Of a DNA stretch of 64,000 bases, positions 18,295 to 27,019 are shown piece by piece. Origin of the DNA: Mucilaginibacter sp. (lineage in GTDB: Bacteria; Bacteroidota; Bacteroidia; Sphingobacteriales; Sphingobacteriaceae). The DNA is taken from NCBI GenBank assembly GCA_030445275.1, contig JAUCSE010000022.1:124001-188000 (forward strand), written 5' to 3'. Each line of letters starts with the position of its first letter. Position 1 is the first letter of the stretch. The translations under genes were made by a program, and so were the position numbers. The notes beneath the pieces were generated by a model that was given only the letters and a program-made list of their open reading frames with translations, did no database searches and had not been told where the DNA came from.

Positions 18295-18516
18295 ATGACA
18301 GATGAGGAGATTATTGATTATTTTAAGACAGCGTTATTACCAGATACACTTCGCTTGGACAGGGCATGTACACAGCATGAGGTTAAGGAGTATGTTCCAA
18401 GAAATATCGAATTGATGCTGAGCAACCCCAAGGAAACCGGAGCAAGGCTTCGCCTTTTAAATATTATCAATGCCCTTGAACATCCCTACGATGGGCCAGG
18501 GATTCCAAGTTGTTAA
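18295..18516 (+). CDS. small conserved protein, DUF6965-like
   Basis: I place the start at the ATG at 18295, giving 73 residues beginning MTDEEIIDYFKTALLP. The frame is open further upstream to 18202, but that part reads as a hydrophobic/cysteine-rich stretch unlike a conserved protein and contains the promoter box. The protein is helical and acidic, with LRLDRACTQHEVKEYVPRNIE and a C-terminal RLLNIINALEHPYDG. It resembles short Bacteroidota proteins grouped under DUF6965; this assignment is from memory and tentative. No signal peptide or catalytic motif is seen. It stands alone. Confidence 0.6.
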   Translation: MTDEEIIDYFKTALLPDTLRLDRACTQHEVKEYVPRNIELMLSNPKETGARLRLLNIINALEHPYDGPGIPSC

Positions 18517-18656
18517 AGTATCTTTCTATTACCAAAACGTTCTCATGAACAAAAAGGTGAATAGCCTGAAGTGTTTTTTATAAGTAATTGAAATTAAGAT
18601 ATATAGCGTTAGGGTGGTTTTCTACCGGCCCGGTAAAAAGCGATGCCAAGAAGTAT

Positions 18657-18692
18657 AAAAGCTCTGTAAATCAATTGATTTACAGAGCTTTT
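18657..18692. terminator. 36-bp perfect palindrome, terminator
   Basis: AAAAGCTCTGTAAATCAA is followed directly by its reverse complement, giving an 18-bp self-complementary stem around CAATTG. T-rich sequence on the right (TTTTGTTTTAG) and A-rich sequence on the left suit termination in either direction between the plus-strand small gene and the minus-strand genes. Confidence 0.7.
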
Positions 18693-18738
18693 GTTTTAGT
18701 CCATACCAAATTATACCAATATATCTCAAGCTTATATT

Positions 18739-18858
18739 CTACTTTTGAGTACGATTGCTGCTGAATGAATCCCGGAACATTTTCCAACCGTTTTTGGTCT
18801 TCTTCCAAAGAACTAAGAATTTGCCATCGTCAAACACTTTTCCATGAGCGATCCTTTA
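18739..18858 (-). pseudogene. C-terminal remnant of a DUF4440/SnoaL-like protein
   Basis: About 38 minus-strand codons read HGKVFDDGKFLVLWKKTKNG, then WKMFRDSFSSNRTQK and a stop. This is the typical last two strands of NTF2/SnoaL-fold DUF4440 proteins. An in-frame stop at 18856-18858 precedes it, and the rest of the roughly 130-residue fold is not found. I infer a decayed gene end. Confidence 0.4.
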
Positions 18859-18995
18859 TTCTCCTTAAAAAATACCGCCTACGGCAATAGGTCATGGTTA
18901 AAGGCTAAGCCAATATTCTCAGATTGATATTATAACAAATGTTCTCTTTTCAAGGGATAGGTAAACACCCATCTCAGGTGGTGGATGTTTACTAA
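18859..18995. other. intergenic DNA with no recognised element
   Basis: Together with 18517-18738 this makes up a 479-bp gap between genes. Apart from the palindromic terminator and the DUF4440-like remnant, I see nothing interpretable. Confidence 0.5.
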
Positions 18996-20876
18996 TTACC
19001 AGCCTATTCCGTAATCTTCGCCGTGGTTGCTGGAACCGCCCCAAAGGCTTCCATGCTTCCAGTCAAAATAAATGGCATTGATTGGTCCGCTGGTGCGCTC
19101 AGCAAAACTTAGTACATAGCCCATTTTTTTCAACTCGTTACGTACAGCTTCTGTAGTGTTGTTATTGAGTAATATTTGTCCAGGCTTAGGCTCCCTGTCT
19201 GCGGTTTTGGTACCGCCTAGTGAAAGCCATAGCTGATTGGTATTGAAGTTGGCTGCTTCAGTAGCTTTCTGCACAGTCATGCCAAATTCTGCTACATTTA
19301 AAAAGAATTGCAAAAGATTTTGATCCTGTGTGTCGCCACCCTGCACAGCAGCAGATAAAAATGGTTTCCCGTCTTTTAAAAACAGAGAAGGTGATAAGGT
19401 TACCCTTGGTCTTTTACCGGGTGCTACCACATTGAATGGGTTTAAGGCAGAGTCAAGCACAAAGCTTTGCATGCGCTGGCTCATGCCTATACCTGTGTTG
19501 CCGGCAATGCACGCAGGTAACCAGCCACCGCTTGGGGTAACAGAAACTACCCAGCCTTCTTTATCAGCAGCTTCTATCGAGGTTGTACCTCTCCATAATC
19601 TATCCTGATATAAATCCTTCGGTGTATTGTTGCCCAGGTCATGTGTAGGAGCGAAATTTCGTTTAGTAGTATCCATTTCAAAACCGCGGGTTTTCAGGAG
19701 ATTGATATATGGATTTTGCTTCCCTTCAAAAGGGTACGGATTACCAGGGCCAATGTGTGGGTCATTATTATTGTATTGAATAAGCGATGCCCGTTGCTTT
19801 GCATATTCCTTACTTAACAGGCCTTTCATAGGTTGCGCTGTATTTGTATAAGGATCACCATAATAAAAATCACGGTCGGCAAATGAAAGGTTCATAGCCT
19901 GATACAAGGTATGGATATATTTGGGGCTATTATAGCCCATATTTTTAAGATCAAAATTTTCCAGAATATTCAAGGCCTGCAGCATTGCCGGGCCTTGTGT
20001 CCATTGTTGCAATTTATACACGTCGATGCCTTTATAATTCACCATCAGCGGTTCTTCCTCAATAGGTTTCCATTTTGCCAGATCCTGCATCGTGATCAGT
20101 CCTCCTTGTTCCTGGCTACCACGAACAAACTCTCTGGCGATATCACCTTTGTAAAAACAATCATAAGCAGCCATCAGTGCTTCTTCGCGGCTTTTGCCTT
20201 TTTTTAGTGCAGCGCTTTCGGCGGCTACCATTTTAGTAAGCGTTGCCAGTAAATCTTTTTGTACAAAAATTTCACCGGCTTCCGGAGCTTCCCGTTTTTC
20301 ACCCAGATGGGTAAGAAACACTTTTTTGCTGTAAGGCCATTGTTTGAGCATTTCTTTGTCGCGCTCTATAGTGTTGGCGGCTTGTGCTTCAATAGCATAG
20401 CCTGCTGCCATGTGCATAGCGGGGGCCAGTACCTGCGCCAGGCTCATTTTGCCATAATGAATGAGCATATAAATGAGACCGCCAGGTGTGCCGGGAGTGG
20501 TTGCCGCCAAAGGTCCATATTCAGGTGGAAAATTATAGCCTTTGCTTTTAAAAAAAGCAGTAGTTGCGCCAGTAGGTGCAACCCCCATGGCATTAATGGC
20601 TATTACCTTGTGGGTTCTGGGGTCATAAATTAATGCTTGGGTCTCGCCTCCCCAGCTTAATGTGTCCCACATGGTGCAGGTAGCGGCCAGCATGGCACAA
20701 GCAGCATCAACCGCATTGCCACCCTCCTGGAAAATCATGGCACCCGCTGTGGCAGCCATAGGCTTGCCAGTAACCGCCATCCAGCTGCTTCCATATAGCA
20801 TGGGTTTTTGCGTTTGTTGTGCCGATAAGGGTAATGCGAAAATCGAGAGGAGGAGTAATAGGGACAGCTGCTTCAT
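18996..20876 (-). CDS. gamma-glutamyltransferase-family protein (Ntn hydrolase)
   Basis: With the start at 20876 (MKQLSLLLLLSIFALPLSAQ) the protein has 626 residues and a clean signal peptide cut after about residue 20. A start at 20906 would add ten residues before that signal and is less likely. Family signatures are present: MAATAGAMIFQEGGNAVDAA near the N-terminus, the autocleavage site GTTSIEAADKEGWVVSVTPS with Thr431 as predicted nucleophile, and RPRVTLSPSLFLKDGKPFLS. These periplasmic enzymes self-cleave into two chains and hydrolyse or transfer gamma-glutamyl groups, as in glutathione. Some relatives prefer other amides such as acylated lactams. The classical glycine-rich SGGG motif is changed here to PSGGW, so substrate preference may differ. 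Confidence 0.9.
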   Translation of the reverse strand: MKQLSLLLLLSIFALPLSAQQTQKPMLYGSSWMAVTGKPMAATAGAMIFQEGGNAVDAACAMLAATCTMWDTLSWGGETQALIYDPRTHKVIAINAMGVAPTGATTAFFKSKGYNFPPEYGPLAATTPGTPGGLIYMLIHYGKMSLAQVLAPAMHMAAGYAIEAQAANTIERDKEMLKQWPYSKKVFLTHLGEKREAPEAGEIFVQKDLLATLTKMVAAESAALKKGKSREEALMAAYDCFYKGDIAREFVRGSQEQGGLITMQDLAKWKPIEEEPLMVNYKGIDVYKLQQWTQGPAMLQALNILENFDLKNMGYNSPKYIHTLYQAMNLSFADRDFYYGDPYTNTAQPMKGLLSKEYAKQRASLIQYNNNDPHIGPGNPYPFEGKQNPYINLLKTRGFEMDTTKRNFAPTHDLGNNTPKDLYQDRLWRGTTSIEAADKEGWVVSVTPSGGWLPACIAGNTGIGMSQRMQSFVLDSALNPFNVVAPGKRPRVTLSPSLFLKDGKPFLSAAVQGGDTQDQNLLQFFLNVAEFGMTVQKATEAANFNTNQLWLSLGGTKTADREPKPGQILLNNNTTEAVRNELKKMGYVLSFAERTSGPINAIYFDWKHGSLWGGSSNHGEDYGIGW

Positions 20877-21030
20877 GAAACCTAATATAGGAAAAATTGA
20901 AAGCACTTTTAATTTCCCTTCAAATTTCCATTTAAAGCAACAATTTTTTTACCTTATTCCTTTTGATATAAGCTGACAAAAGTTTAAAATGTGTGGATGA
21001 TCTGTCAGACAGATTTCGAAACTCCTCCCG

Positions 21031-23025
21031 TCATTTTAACTCGTAAACATTATTTATCCTGTTTACATCGGGATAAACCTGCTCCGGGTCAATAACCACT
21101 TTAGCAATGGCTTCATTCTTACGGGCAGCAAGGGTATATAGATGACTATATTCCCATATTTCTACCGGGAAAATCTGTTGCTCCTTTAAGCCGTTGGTAT
21201 AAGTTATTTCAACAATAAGTGGCATAGCGGCGTTTTCCATATTTTCAATGCTTATAAGGCTTTTACCTTTACCGGAACGCTCAACCTTTACAATCTTTTG
21301 ATCAAGTTTGAAATTTTCTAAAAACATGGATTTCCAGAACCATGTCAGGTCTTCTCCTGTAGAACTGTTTATACTTCTGAAAAAATCCCAGGGGGTAGGG
21401 TGCTTGTATGCCCAGTCGCTAATATATTTTCTGAAAGCGTGATCAAACCGTTCGGGCCCGAGGATATGGTTACGTAGGAGGGCTAATAAATAAGCCACTT
21501 TCTGATATTCAATGGTATAAACCTGGTTCCCGGGTATGGCATCCGGCCGGGTGACTATCGGTCGTAATGTATCCGCGAAAAGGTTTGCCACAGGTACATC
21601 AATTTCCGCATAGCCAATAAATTCACCTTTGTTAAATACCTTGGTTGCCATATTATCTATAAAAAGATTAAAGCCCTCGTCCATCCAGGCATATTTGCGT
21701 TCATTGCTGCCCACTATCATCGGGAACCAGGTATGGCCCAACTCGTGGTTTACAACCGCCCAATACATATTACCGGTATCCTTTGCCGAACAAAATACCA
21801 TGCCAGGATATTCCATACCATCCAGATTAGATGCCACGTTCACCGCTTTATTAAAGGGATAGGTAAACCACTGTTTTGAAAAATACTGCAAGGTGAATTT
21901 GATATATTCCGAAGATCGGGCCCAACTGTTTGGCTTGGCAGATTCTACCGGATATAATGAACTGCCCAAAACACGCTTGCCATCACTAACCGGGAAACTT
22001 AAAGCCTCCCATATAAACGCTTTAGAAGCTGTCCAGGCAAAATCCCTTGTATTATCCATTTTAAACTTCCAGGTGCATGTAGGCTTAGCTGGCCTTGACG
22101 AAGCTTCCCCAACTTCTTTTGCAGACCTGATGAGTACGGGTTCTGAACTTTCTTTTGCAGCTCGCCACCGTGTAAGCTGAACAGGGGTTAAAACCTCTTC
22201 AGGATTCATCAGATCACCGGATGCTTCTACAATATAGGACGAAGGGAGTGTGATGTTTACATTAAAATTCCCAAAATCAAGATAAAATTCTCCATTACCC
22301 AGGTAGGGTAGTGTATTCCAGCCTTCTACATCATCTAATACACACATCCTCGGATACCATTGTGCTACCGCATAAATATTACCATTTTTAGATGGCATGA
22401 GGTCTGTTCTGTTAACCAGGAAGTCGGCATTTTTATAATTAACCGGAAATTTATAATGATACTGTATGCTAAAGGTTAATTTTTGCCCGCTTTTTAGCGG
22501 TTCCGGAAGTTGTAACTCCATCCTGGTATCATAAACATGATAAGTGATGCCACGGGCATCAGTAAGCTTTATGGCATCAATTTCAAAGCCACCATCCTCA
22601 ACTTGCTCATCAGGATTTTTATAAAGGAATAGTCCGGACAGGATTCCTCTTGAATCCTTTTTATAAACGTTTTGCTCCAATTGCATCCATAAAGAAGAAA
22701 GCGTTTGGGAACTATTATTGGTATATGTGATGGTGGCTGTTCCTTTTATCAGATTTTGCTGATCGTCAAGGCTTACATCTATTACATAATCCGATTGGTT
22801 TTGCCAGTAAGCAGGTCCGGGTTCTCCGGTAGCTGTCCGGTATTCGTTACCAGGTGGTAAAAGTGGAAGGGCTGAAAACAATGCAGACGGATTATACCTG
22901 GATTGGCCGAATAATAAATGGCAGGTAAAAACCAAAATGGAAATGGCCGTAAATTTTATTAAATTCTTGTTTCGTAAAAAGGTGTCCATGCTGCTAATAA
23001 GAGGGGGCTTATTTTGTTTAATCAT
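21031..23025 (-). CDS. M1-family (gluzincin) metallopeptidase
   Basis: This 664-residue protein has an N-terminal signal region. Residue 13 (position 22989) is a possible alternative start giving a more typical signal peptide, MDTFLRNKNLIKFTAISILV. The zinc site is complete: HELGH, then 18 residues, then Glu in WMDEGFN. The substrate-side motif DGMEYPG stands for the usual GAMEN. An N-terminal beta-sandwich domain precedes the catalytic domain, as in M1 aminopeptidases, and the C-terminal part is shorter than in PepN. It is probably a secreted or periplasmic aminopeptidase. It lies downstream of no obvious partner; the gamma-glutamyltransferase gene follows on the same strand 154 nt further on. 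Confidence 0.9.
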   Translation of the reverse strand: MIKQNKPPLISSMDTFLRNKNLIKFTAISILVFTCHLLFGQSRYNPSALFSALPLLPPGNEYRTATGEPGPAYWQNQSDYVIDVSLDDQQNLIKGTATITYTNNSSQTLSSLWMQLEQNVYKKDSRGILSGLFLYKNPDEQVEDGGFEIDAIKLTDARGITYHVYDTRMELQLPEPLKSGQKLTFSIQYHYKFPVNYKNADFLVNRTDLMPSKNGNIYAVAQWYPRMCVLDDVEGWNTLPYLGNGEFYLDFGNFNVNITLPSSYIVEASGDLMNPEEVLTPVQLTRWRAAKESSEPVLIRSAKEVGEASSRPAKPTCTWKFKMDNTRDFAWTASKAFIWEALSFPVSDGKRVLGSSLYPVESAKPNSWARSSEYIKFTLQYFSKQWFTYPFNKAVNVASNLDGMEYPGMVFCSAKDTGNMYWAVVNHELGHTWFPMIVGSNERKYAWMDEGFNLFIDNMATKVFNKGEFIGYAEIDVPVANLFADTLRPIVTRPDAIPGNQVYTIEYQKVAYLLALLRNHILGPERFDHAFRKYISDWAYKHPTPWDFFRSINSSTGEDLTWFWKSMFLENFKLDQKIVKVERSGKGKSLISIENMENAAMPLIVEITYTNGLKEQQIFPVEIWEYSHLYTLAARKNEAIAKVVIDPEQVYPDVNRINNVYELK

Positions 23026-23195
23026 TACTGCTTATGGTTAAGTATAAAGCATACAATATAGGTAAAAGAGATGTTTAAACGGATAATGATTTATAATCTT
23101 TATTTGCCTTAAATTCAAGCGATATAAATTATTGCTTGAGCCAATCACGACAATAATTTGCGCTGTACAGGTAAATTGTCCCTTGTTTTCAAGAC

Positions 23196-23203
23196 TAACT
23201 TTG
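23196..23203 (+). promoter_or_regulatory. Bacteroidota -7 box (TAACTTTG) before the AraC remnant
   Basis: TAACTTTG matches TAnnTTTG exactly. A TTG at 23176-23178 lies 17 nt upstream as a possible -33 element, and the AraC-fragment ATG is 29 nt downstream. This is the best-formed promoter seen in the window. Confidence 0.5.
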
Positions 23204-23232
23204 TTTTTAAATAAAGTAATTAGAAAACGCTG

Positions 23233-23448
23233 ATGAAAACAATTTTTAAACGCGATTTTGAGAAGATATTTAATATGTCCCCAAATAGGTGGCTGCAACA
23301 ACAGCGCTTAAAGGAAGCCCATTACCTGATCGGCGAGAAACACCTTAAGCCCTCTGAAGTTTACCTGGAAGTTGGTTTTGAAAGCCTGCCACATTTTTCA
23401 TACGCGTTTAAGCAGCTTTTTGGTAAAACACCTTCGTCGATGTTGTAA
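23233..23448 (+). pseudogene. AraC-family regulator reduced to its C-terminal helix-turn-helix
   Basis: The 71-residue frame starts with ATG at 23233 just after an in-frame TAG (23221-23223). It contains only the second DNA-binding half of an AraC/XylS protein: FKRDFEKIFNMSPNRWLQQQ, then the recognition region EVYLEVGFESLPHFSYAFKQ and FGKTPSSM. The ligand-binding domain and first helix-turn-helix, normally about 200 residues, are missing upstream. A promoter box and a strong terminator flank it, so a short protein could still be made. I treat it as a truncated gene, while a functional mini-regulator cannot be excluded. Confidence 0.65.
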
Positions 23449-23469
23449 TATGGGATTTAAATGGTCATA

Positions 23470-23518
23470 AACCAATACAAAAGCCGCTTATTTTAATTAA
23501 GCGGCTTTTGTATTGGTT
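23470..23518. terminator. 21-bp perfect hairpin between convergent genes
   Basis: The arm 23470-23490 (ending AAAAGCCGCTTA) pairs exactly with 23498-23518 (TAAGCGGCTTTTGTATTGGTT) around a 7-nt loop. It lies between the AraC remnant and the convergent SDR gene and is suited to bidirectional termination. Confidence 0.8.
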
Positions 23519-23541
23519 AGCTTTTATCCAGACTGCAATAA

Positions 23542-24294
23542 TTATAAATTGCTGAATCCGCCATCAAGCAACAGATCGCCGCCGGTCATGTACGATGAAT
23601 CGTCAGAAGCGAGGAACAGAAAGCCCTTGGCCATTTCTTCAACCGTGCCGTTCCTTTTCATTGGGGTTATGCTTTTAAGGAAGGTTTCCATTTCATCAAT
23701 CTGCTCAGGAGTAAAGCCTGCTTTTGCCAAAACCGGGGTTGCAGTTGAACCAGGCGACAACGTATTTACCCGGATATTTCTGCCTACGAGTTCAGCAGCG
23801 AATGCTCTTACCAAAGCACGTTCTGCTGCTTTTGACGATATATAGGCCGCCATACCGGCCATCCCCTTGTTGGCTACGGTTGATGAGGTAACCACTATAG
23901 ATGCACCATCATTCAGATATGGCAATGCTTTTTGTACGGTAAAAAAAACGCCCTTGTAATTGATATTACTGATCTGATCAAACATATCCTCGGTAAAATT
24001 CTCCAGAGGAGACACTATTAAGATGCCCGCGTTCACGATCAGTATATCTATTTTACCGAAGGTGTTTTTTACCTGCTCATAAAGCGGCTCAAAGCTGTTA
24101 ACATCGGCTACATCGCTTATTACACCAATAGCGTTATGGCCTATCTCGGCTACTGCGGTATCAATGGTTGTTGCATTACGACCGGTAATGGTAACCTTCG
24201 CGCCCTCGTTTGCAAATAATTTGGCAGTTGCAAAACCAATACCGCTGTTACCTCCGGTAATTACGGCTACTTTATTTTCTAATTTTTGTGACAT
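23542..24294 (-). CDS. short-chain dehydrogenase/reductase (SDR)
   Basis: This 250-residue protein is a classical SDR. The dinucleotide-binding TGGNSGIG occupies residues 13-20, NAG follows in DILIVNAGIL, the catalytic Ser is in VTSSTVAN, and Tyr/Lys are in AAYISSKAAERAL. A C-terminal MTGGDLLLDGGFSNL is typical of the family. It would use NAD(P)H in the cytoplasm on an unknown carbonyl or alcohol. An Arg (TGRNAT) near the end of the second strand suggests NADPH preference. A Crp/Fnr-type regulator lies directly upstream on the same strand, which suggests, but does not prove, that it controls this gene. Confidence 0.93.
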   Translation of the reverse strand: MSQKLENKVAVITGGNSGIGFATAKLFANEGAKVTITGRNATTIDTAVAEIGHNAIGVISDVADVNSFEPLYEQVKNTFGKIDILIVNAGILIVSPLENFTEDMFDQISNINYKGVFFTVQKALPYLNDGASIVVTSSTVANKGMAGMAAYISSKAAERALVRAFAAELVGRNIRVNTLSPGSTATPVLAKAGFTPEQIDEMETFLKSITPMKRNGTVEEMAKGFLFLASDDSSYMTGGDLLLDGGFSNL

Positions 24295-24379
24295 TTTTTG
24301 ATTTGTTTTAATAGCTCAAAATTGCCCCACTTTAAAAAAATTAACGATGAACCAGGTTAGGAAATTCGGTTGAACTACT

Positions 24380-24970
24380 TCAACTTTTTTTCCTGACCTT
24401 ACGGTTGCGGATCTTAGAAAGGAACTCTGTGGTCATGCCCAGATAGGAAGCAATGGCGTATTGCGGTAGTCGCTGGGCTACGGATGGATAAGTTTCCAGG
24501 AAATCATTATACCGCTCTTCGGCTGTGCGGGTAAGCGCGGTGATGATCCTGCGCTGGTGAAACGCGGCGGTGCGTTCGGCCCCAATCCTGAAAAAAGTTT
24601 CAAACAGGTGGTTTGCCTGCTTTAAACGCTGTTCTGTTTCGTAGTCTATCTGCAAAATCAGACTATCCTCCAGGGCTACAACAAACATGGTGGCGGGCCT
24701 TTGGTAGGTATAGCTGTTCAGGTCCGAAATCCACCAGTCTTCTATAGCAAATTGAATGGTGCGGTCAATGCCTTCCTGGTCAATGACATATGATCGTAAG
24801 GCACCCTGTAATACAAAGTTGCGGTGTTTGTCGGTAAAATCAGGCTGAATGAGGAACTGCTTTTTTTTAATGCGTTTTAGTTTAAACGCGGCAACAAATT
24901 CATCCAGTTCTACCGGCGATAAAGTAACACGCTTTTGGACATGTTCAATAAAGAGATTCAGCTCATTCAT
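24380..24970 (-). CDS. Crp/Fnr-family transcriptional regulator
   Basis: This 196-residue protein has an N-terminal cyclic-nucleotide-binding-like beta-roll (about 25-115), a connecting helix with EQRLKQANHLFETFFRIGAERTAAFHQRR split around it, and a C-terminal helix-turn-helix (ASYLGMTTEFLSKIR). No cysteine cluster of the Fnr type is present, and the cAMP-contact motif is not conserved, so the effector is unknown. This short form is very common in Bacteroidota beside oxidoreductase genes. The 85-nt gap to the SDR gene on the same strand fits an operon. Confidence 0.9.
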   Translation of the reverse strand: MNELNLFIEHVQKRVTLSPVELDEFVAAFKLKRIKKKQFLIQPDFTDKHRNFVLQGALRSYVIDQEGIDRTIQFAIEDWWISDLNSYTYQRPATMFVVALEDSLILQIDYETEQRLKQANHLFETFFRIGAERTAAFHQRRIITALTRTAEERYNDFLETYPSVAQRLPQYAIASYLGMTTEFLSKIRNRKVRKKS

Positions 24971-25189
24971 TAAACAAGTATAATAAAAAAAGAAACCATT
25001 GTATGGATACGTACTATACCAACAATCATTTCAGGAACTAGATGAACTTTAGCCTATATATAAGTTAATGTAACATTATCAATAAGTTAATTATTTTGGA
25101 ATGATTTGTTGAAATGAATAAAACCTTCATTATATTAGGTCAAAATTTTTATAAGTTTAACGCCACCAAATGAACTTGTTATTAATTTA

Positions 25190-25765
25190 ATGAAAAGCGA
25201 TATCCCGAAAATACATCCTGAGTTTGAATTTCGCCGGATATTTGAGGAGTACAAACGTCAGGTTTATACGCAGGTGTATGCTATAGCAAAATCACAGTAT
25301 GCAGCGGAAGAAATTACCCAGGAGATATTTATAAAGATCTGGCAAAATCGCGAATTACTGAGCAGTGTAAAAAACCTGGATGGATACATCTATACCATCG
25401 TCCGTAATTATTCACTAAACTATTTAAGGAAAGCCGCAAGCGACTTGCGGCTGGTGAACCATTTAATACAAGTCGCTGTACCGGGCTATAATGATACAGA
25501 ATCATCTGTACAGCTATCTGAATACAAAAAACTCATTCATACGGCTGTCAGTAAGCTATCTCCACAGCGCCGGCGAGTTTACGAGCTGAATAAGGACAAT
25601 GATTTAAGTTACGACGATATCGCTTCGCAATTGAATTTATCAAAGCATACTGTAAAAAATCATTTGCTTTCAGCGCTGGCCTCTATCAGAGGGTATCTAA
25701 CACAAAATGGTATCGATCCCACCATTATCCTCATTTTGGTGTTTGTAAGGGCTATAGTTTGTTAA
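25190..25765 (+). CDS. FecI-type ECF sigma factor
   Basis: The 191-residue protein contains sigma region 2 (FRRIFEEYKRQVYTQVYAIA, then AAEEITQEIFIKIWQNR) and region 4 (LSPQRRRVYELNKDNDLSYD, then IASQLNLSKHTVKNHLLSAL). It ends in a strongly hydrophobic tail (PTIILILVFVRAIVC). It is the first gene of a locus with FecR-type anti-sigma, STN-domain SusC and SusD, the usual arrangement in which substrate binding at SusC releases this sigma factor to transcribe the locus. The FecR gene follows after 120 nt. Confidence 0.95.
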   Translation: MKSDIPKIHPEFEFRRIFEEYKRQVYTQVYAIAKSQYAAEEITQEIFIKIWQNRELLSSVKNLDGYIYTIVRNYSLNYLRKAASDLRLVNHLIQVAVPGYNDTESSVQLSEYKKLIHTAVSKLSPQRRRVYELNKDNDLSYDDIASQLNLSKHTVKNHLLSALASIRGYLTQNGIDPTIILILVFVRAIVC

Positions 25766-25885
25766 AAACAGCTGTTGCTGAAATACAATTTTGACTATCG
25801 GATTAAAAATAAAATAAAATATTTCATTTTGCATTAGTCTGTTCGTGACTTTACTGTGTCTTTATTGTAATTGCACAGTTAAATA

Positions 25886-26851
25886 ATGGATCACAAGCAA
25901 AGAATATCATATCTGTTAAACAAATACATCAACAATGCTTGCACGCAGGAAGAGTTTGATGAATTAATGTCCGGAATTAAAACTTCTGAGAATTTTACTG
26001 ATTTCGATGAGGTACTAAAAAAGAACTGGGCAAAATCGGCTCAAACAACTATTGAGCATGACGTAAACTGGAATAGTATTTATGCCAATATCAAAGGGAA
26101 CACACAAAAACGTTATAACACCAGAAAAATTATTAAATATGCCGCGTGTTTTGCCTTAATATTACTGATAGGCACGGCAACTGTATATAAGAAAGTTGTT
26201 ATTGATACCCAGTATTTAATCGCTCATTCTTTGCCTGCAAAAACAAAAGTGATAATATTGGCTGATGGCACCCGCGTTACCTTAAACGCGAACAGCGATT
26301 TGCGCTACCCGCAAAAATTTGACGGGGCACAAAGAGAAGTTTATTTAAAAGGTGAGGCTTATTTTGAAGTAGTGCATAATGATAAAAAACCCTTTATCAT
26401 TTACTCGGGTACGCTAAAAACACAGGTTTTAGGTACATCGTTTACGGTTAGCGCCTATAATGAGCAAAGGCCAATGAAGGTAACTGTTTTAACCGGTAAG
26501 GTAGGGGTTGTTGATCAAATCAATAAAGCACATGCTATACTTACCCCGGGGCTTTGCGCTACCACTGATCAAATAAATCAAAATTTCGCCATAAGCCATA
26601 TTGCAGACCCTGCAGATGCGATAGCGTGGTTGGATGATAAACTGTTGTTTGATAACTCTACACTGGCAGATGTGGCTATGGCATTAAGCAATAAATATGC
26701 TGTGAACATTAAAATTTCGAATCAGCGGGTGGCCGGACAGCGTATCACGGCGATATTTCAGAAACAATCATTGCCCGATATTTTAAATGGAATTACCAGA
26801 CTTACACATTCTAAATACAAAGTTAACAAAGACGTATATACACTATTTTAA
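25886..26851 (+). CDS. FecR-family anti-sigma factor (with DUF4974-type C-terminus)
   Basis: This 321-residue protein has a cytoplasmic N-terminal part, one transmembrane helix (about 89-104, AACFALILLIGTATVY) and a periplasmic FecR domain. That domain includes LADGTRVTLNANSDLRYP, REVYLKGEAYFEV and VLGTSFTVSAY, and a C-terminal secretin-like DUF4974 segment ends in FNGITRLTHSKYKV-like sequence (LNGITRLTHSKYKVN). It should hold the upstream sigma factor at the membrane and receive the signal from the STN domain of the SusC encoded next. Confidence 0.95.
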   Translation: MDHKQRISYLLNKYINNACTQEEFDELMSGIKTSENFTDFDEVLKKNWAKSAQTTIEHDVNWNSIYANIKGNTQKRYNTRKIIKYAACFALILLIGTATVYKKVVIDTQYLIAHSLPAKTKVIILADGTRVTLNANSDLRYPQKFDGAQREVYLKGEAYFEVVHNDKKPFIIYSGTLKTQVLGTSFTVSAYNEQRPMKVTVLTGKVGVVDQINKAHAILTPGLCATTDQINQNFAISHIADPADAIAWLDDKLLFDNSTLADVAMALSNKYAVNIKISNQRVAGQRITAIFQKQSLPDILNGITRLTHSKYKVNKDVYTLF

Positions 26852-26915
26852 TATATAAACTGAGTATTAACTTTAAAACTAACTGCCTATAGATAAAATA
26901 GCGACACCACAAAAA

Positions 26916-26948
26916 AAGGTTGAATGTGATTCCAGCACATCCAACCTT
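26916..26948 (+). promoter_or_regulatory. hairpin between anti-sigma and SusC genes
   Basis: AAGGTTGAATGTG (26916-26928) pairs with CACATCCAACCTT (26936-26948) with one G-U pair. No T-tract follows on the plus strand, so it is not a simple terminator for the regulator genes. It may be an attenuator or an mRNA-stabilising 5' structure for the SusC transcript. Confidence 0.4.
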
Positions 26949-27019
26949 ATTGAGCCAGGCTCAAACAATTCATAGTTTCCCGTAAGGGTATTTAATCACT
27001 ACAAATTTTCAACAAATAT

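Noticed and set aside
23038..23301. Minus-strand 87-codon frame
   Set aside because: It overlaps the AraC remnant and its promoter, is rich in Ile/Asn/Phe/Tyr as expected of chance AT-rich frames, and has no recognisable motif.
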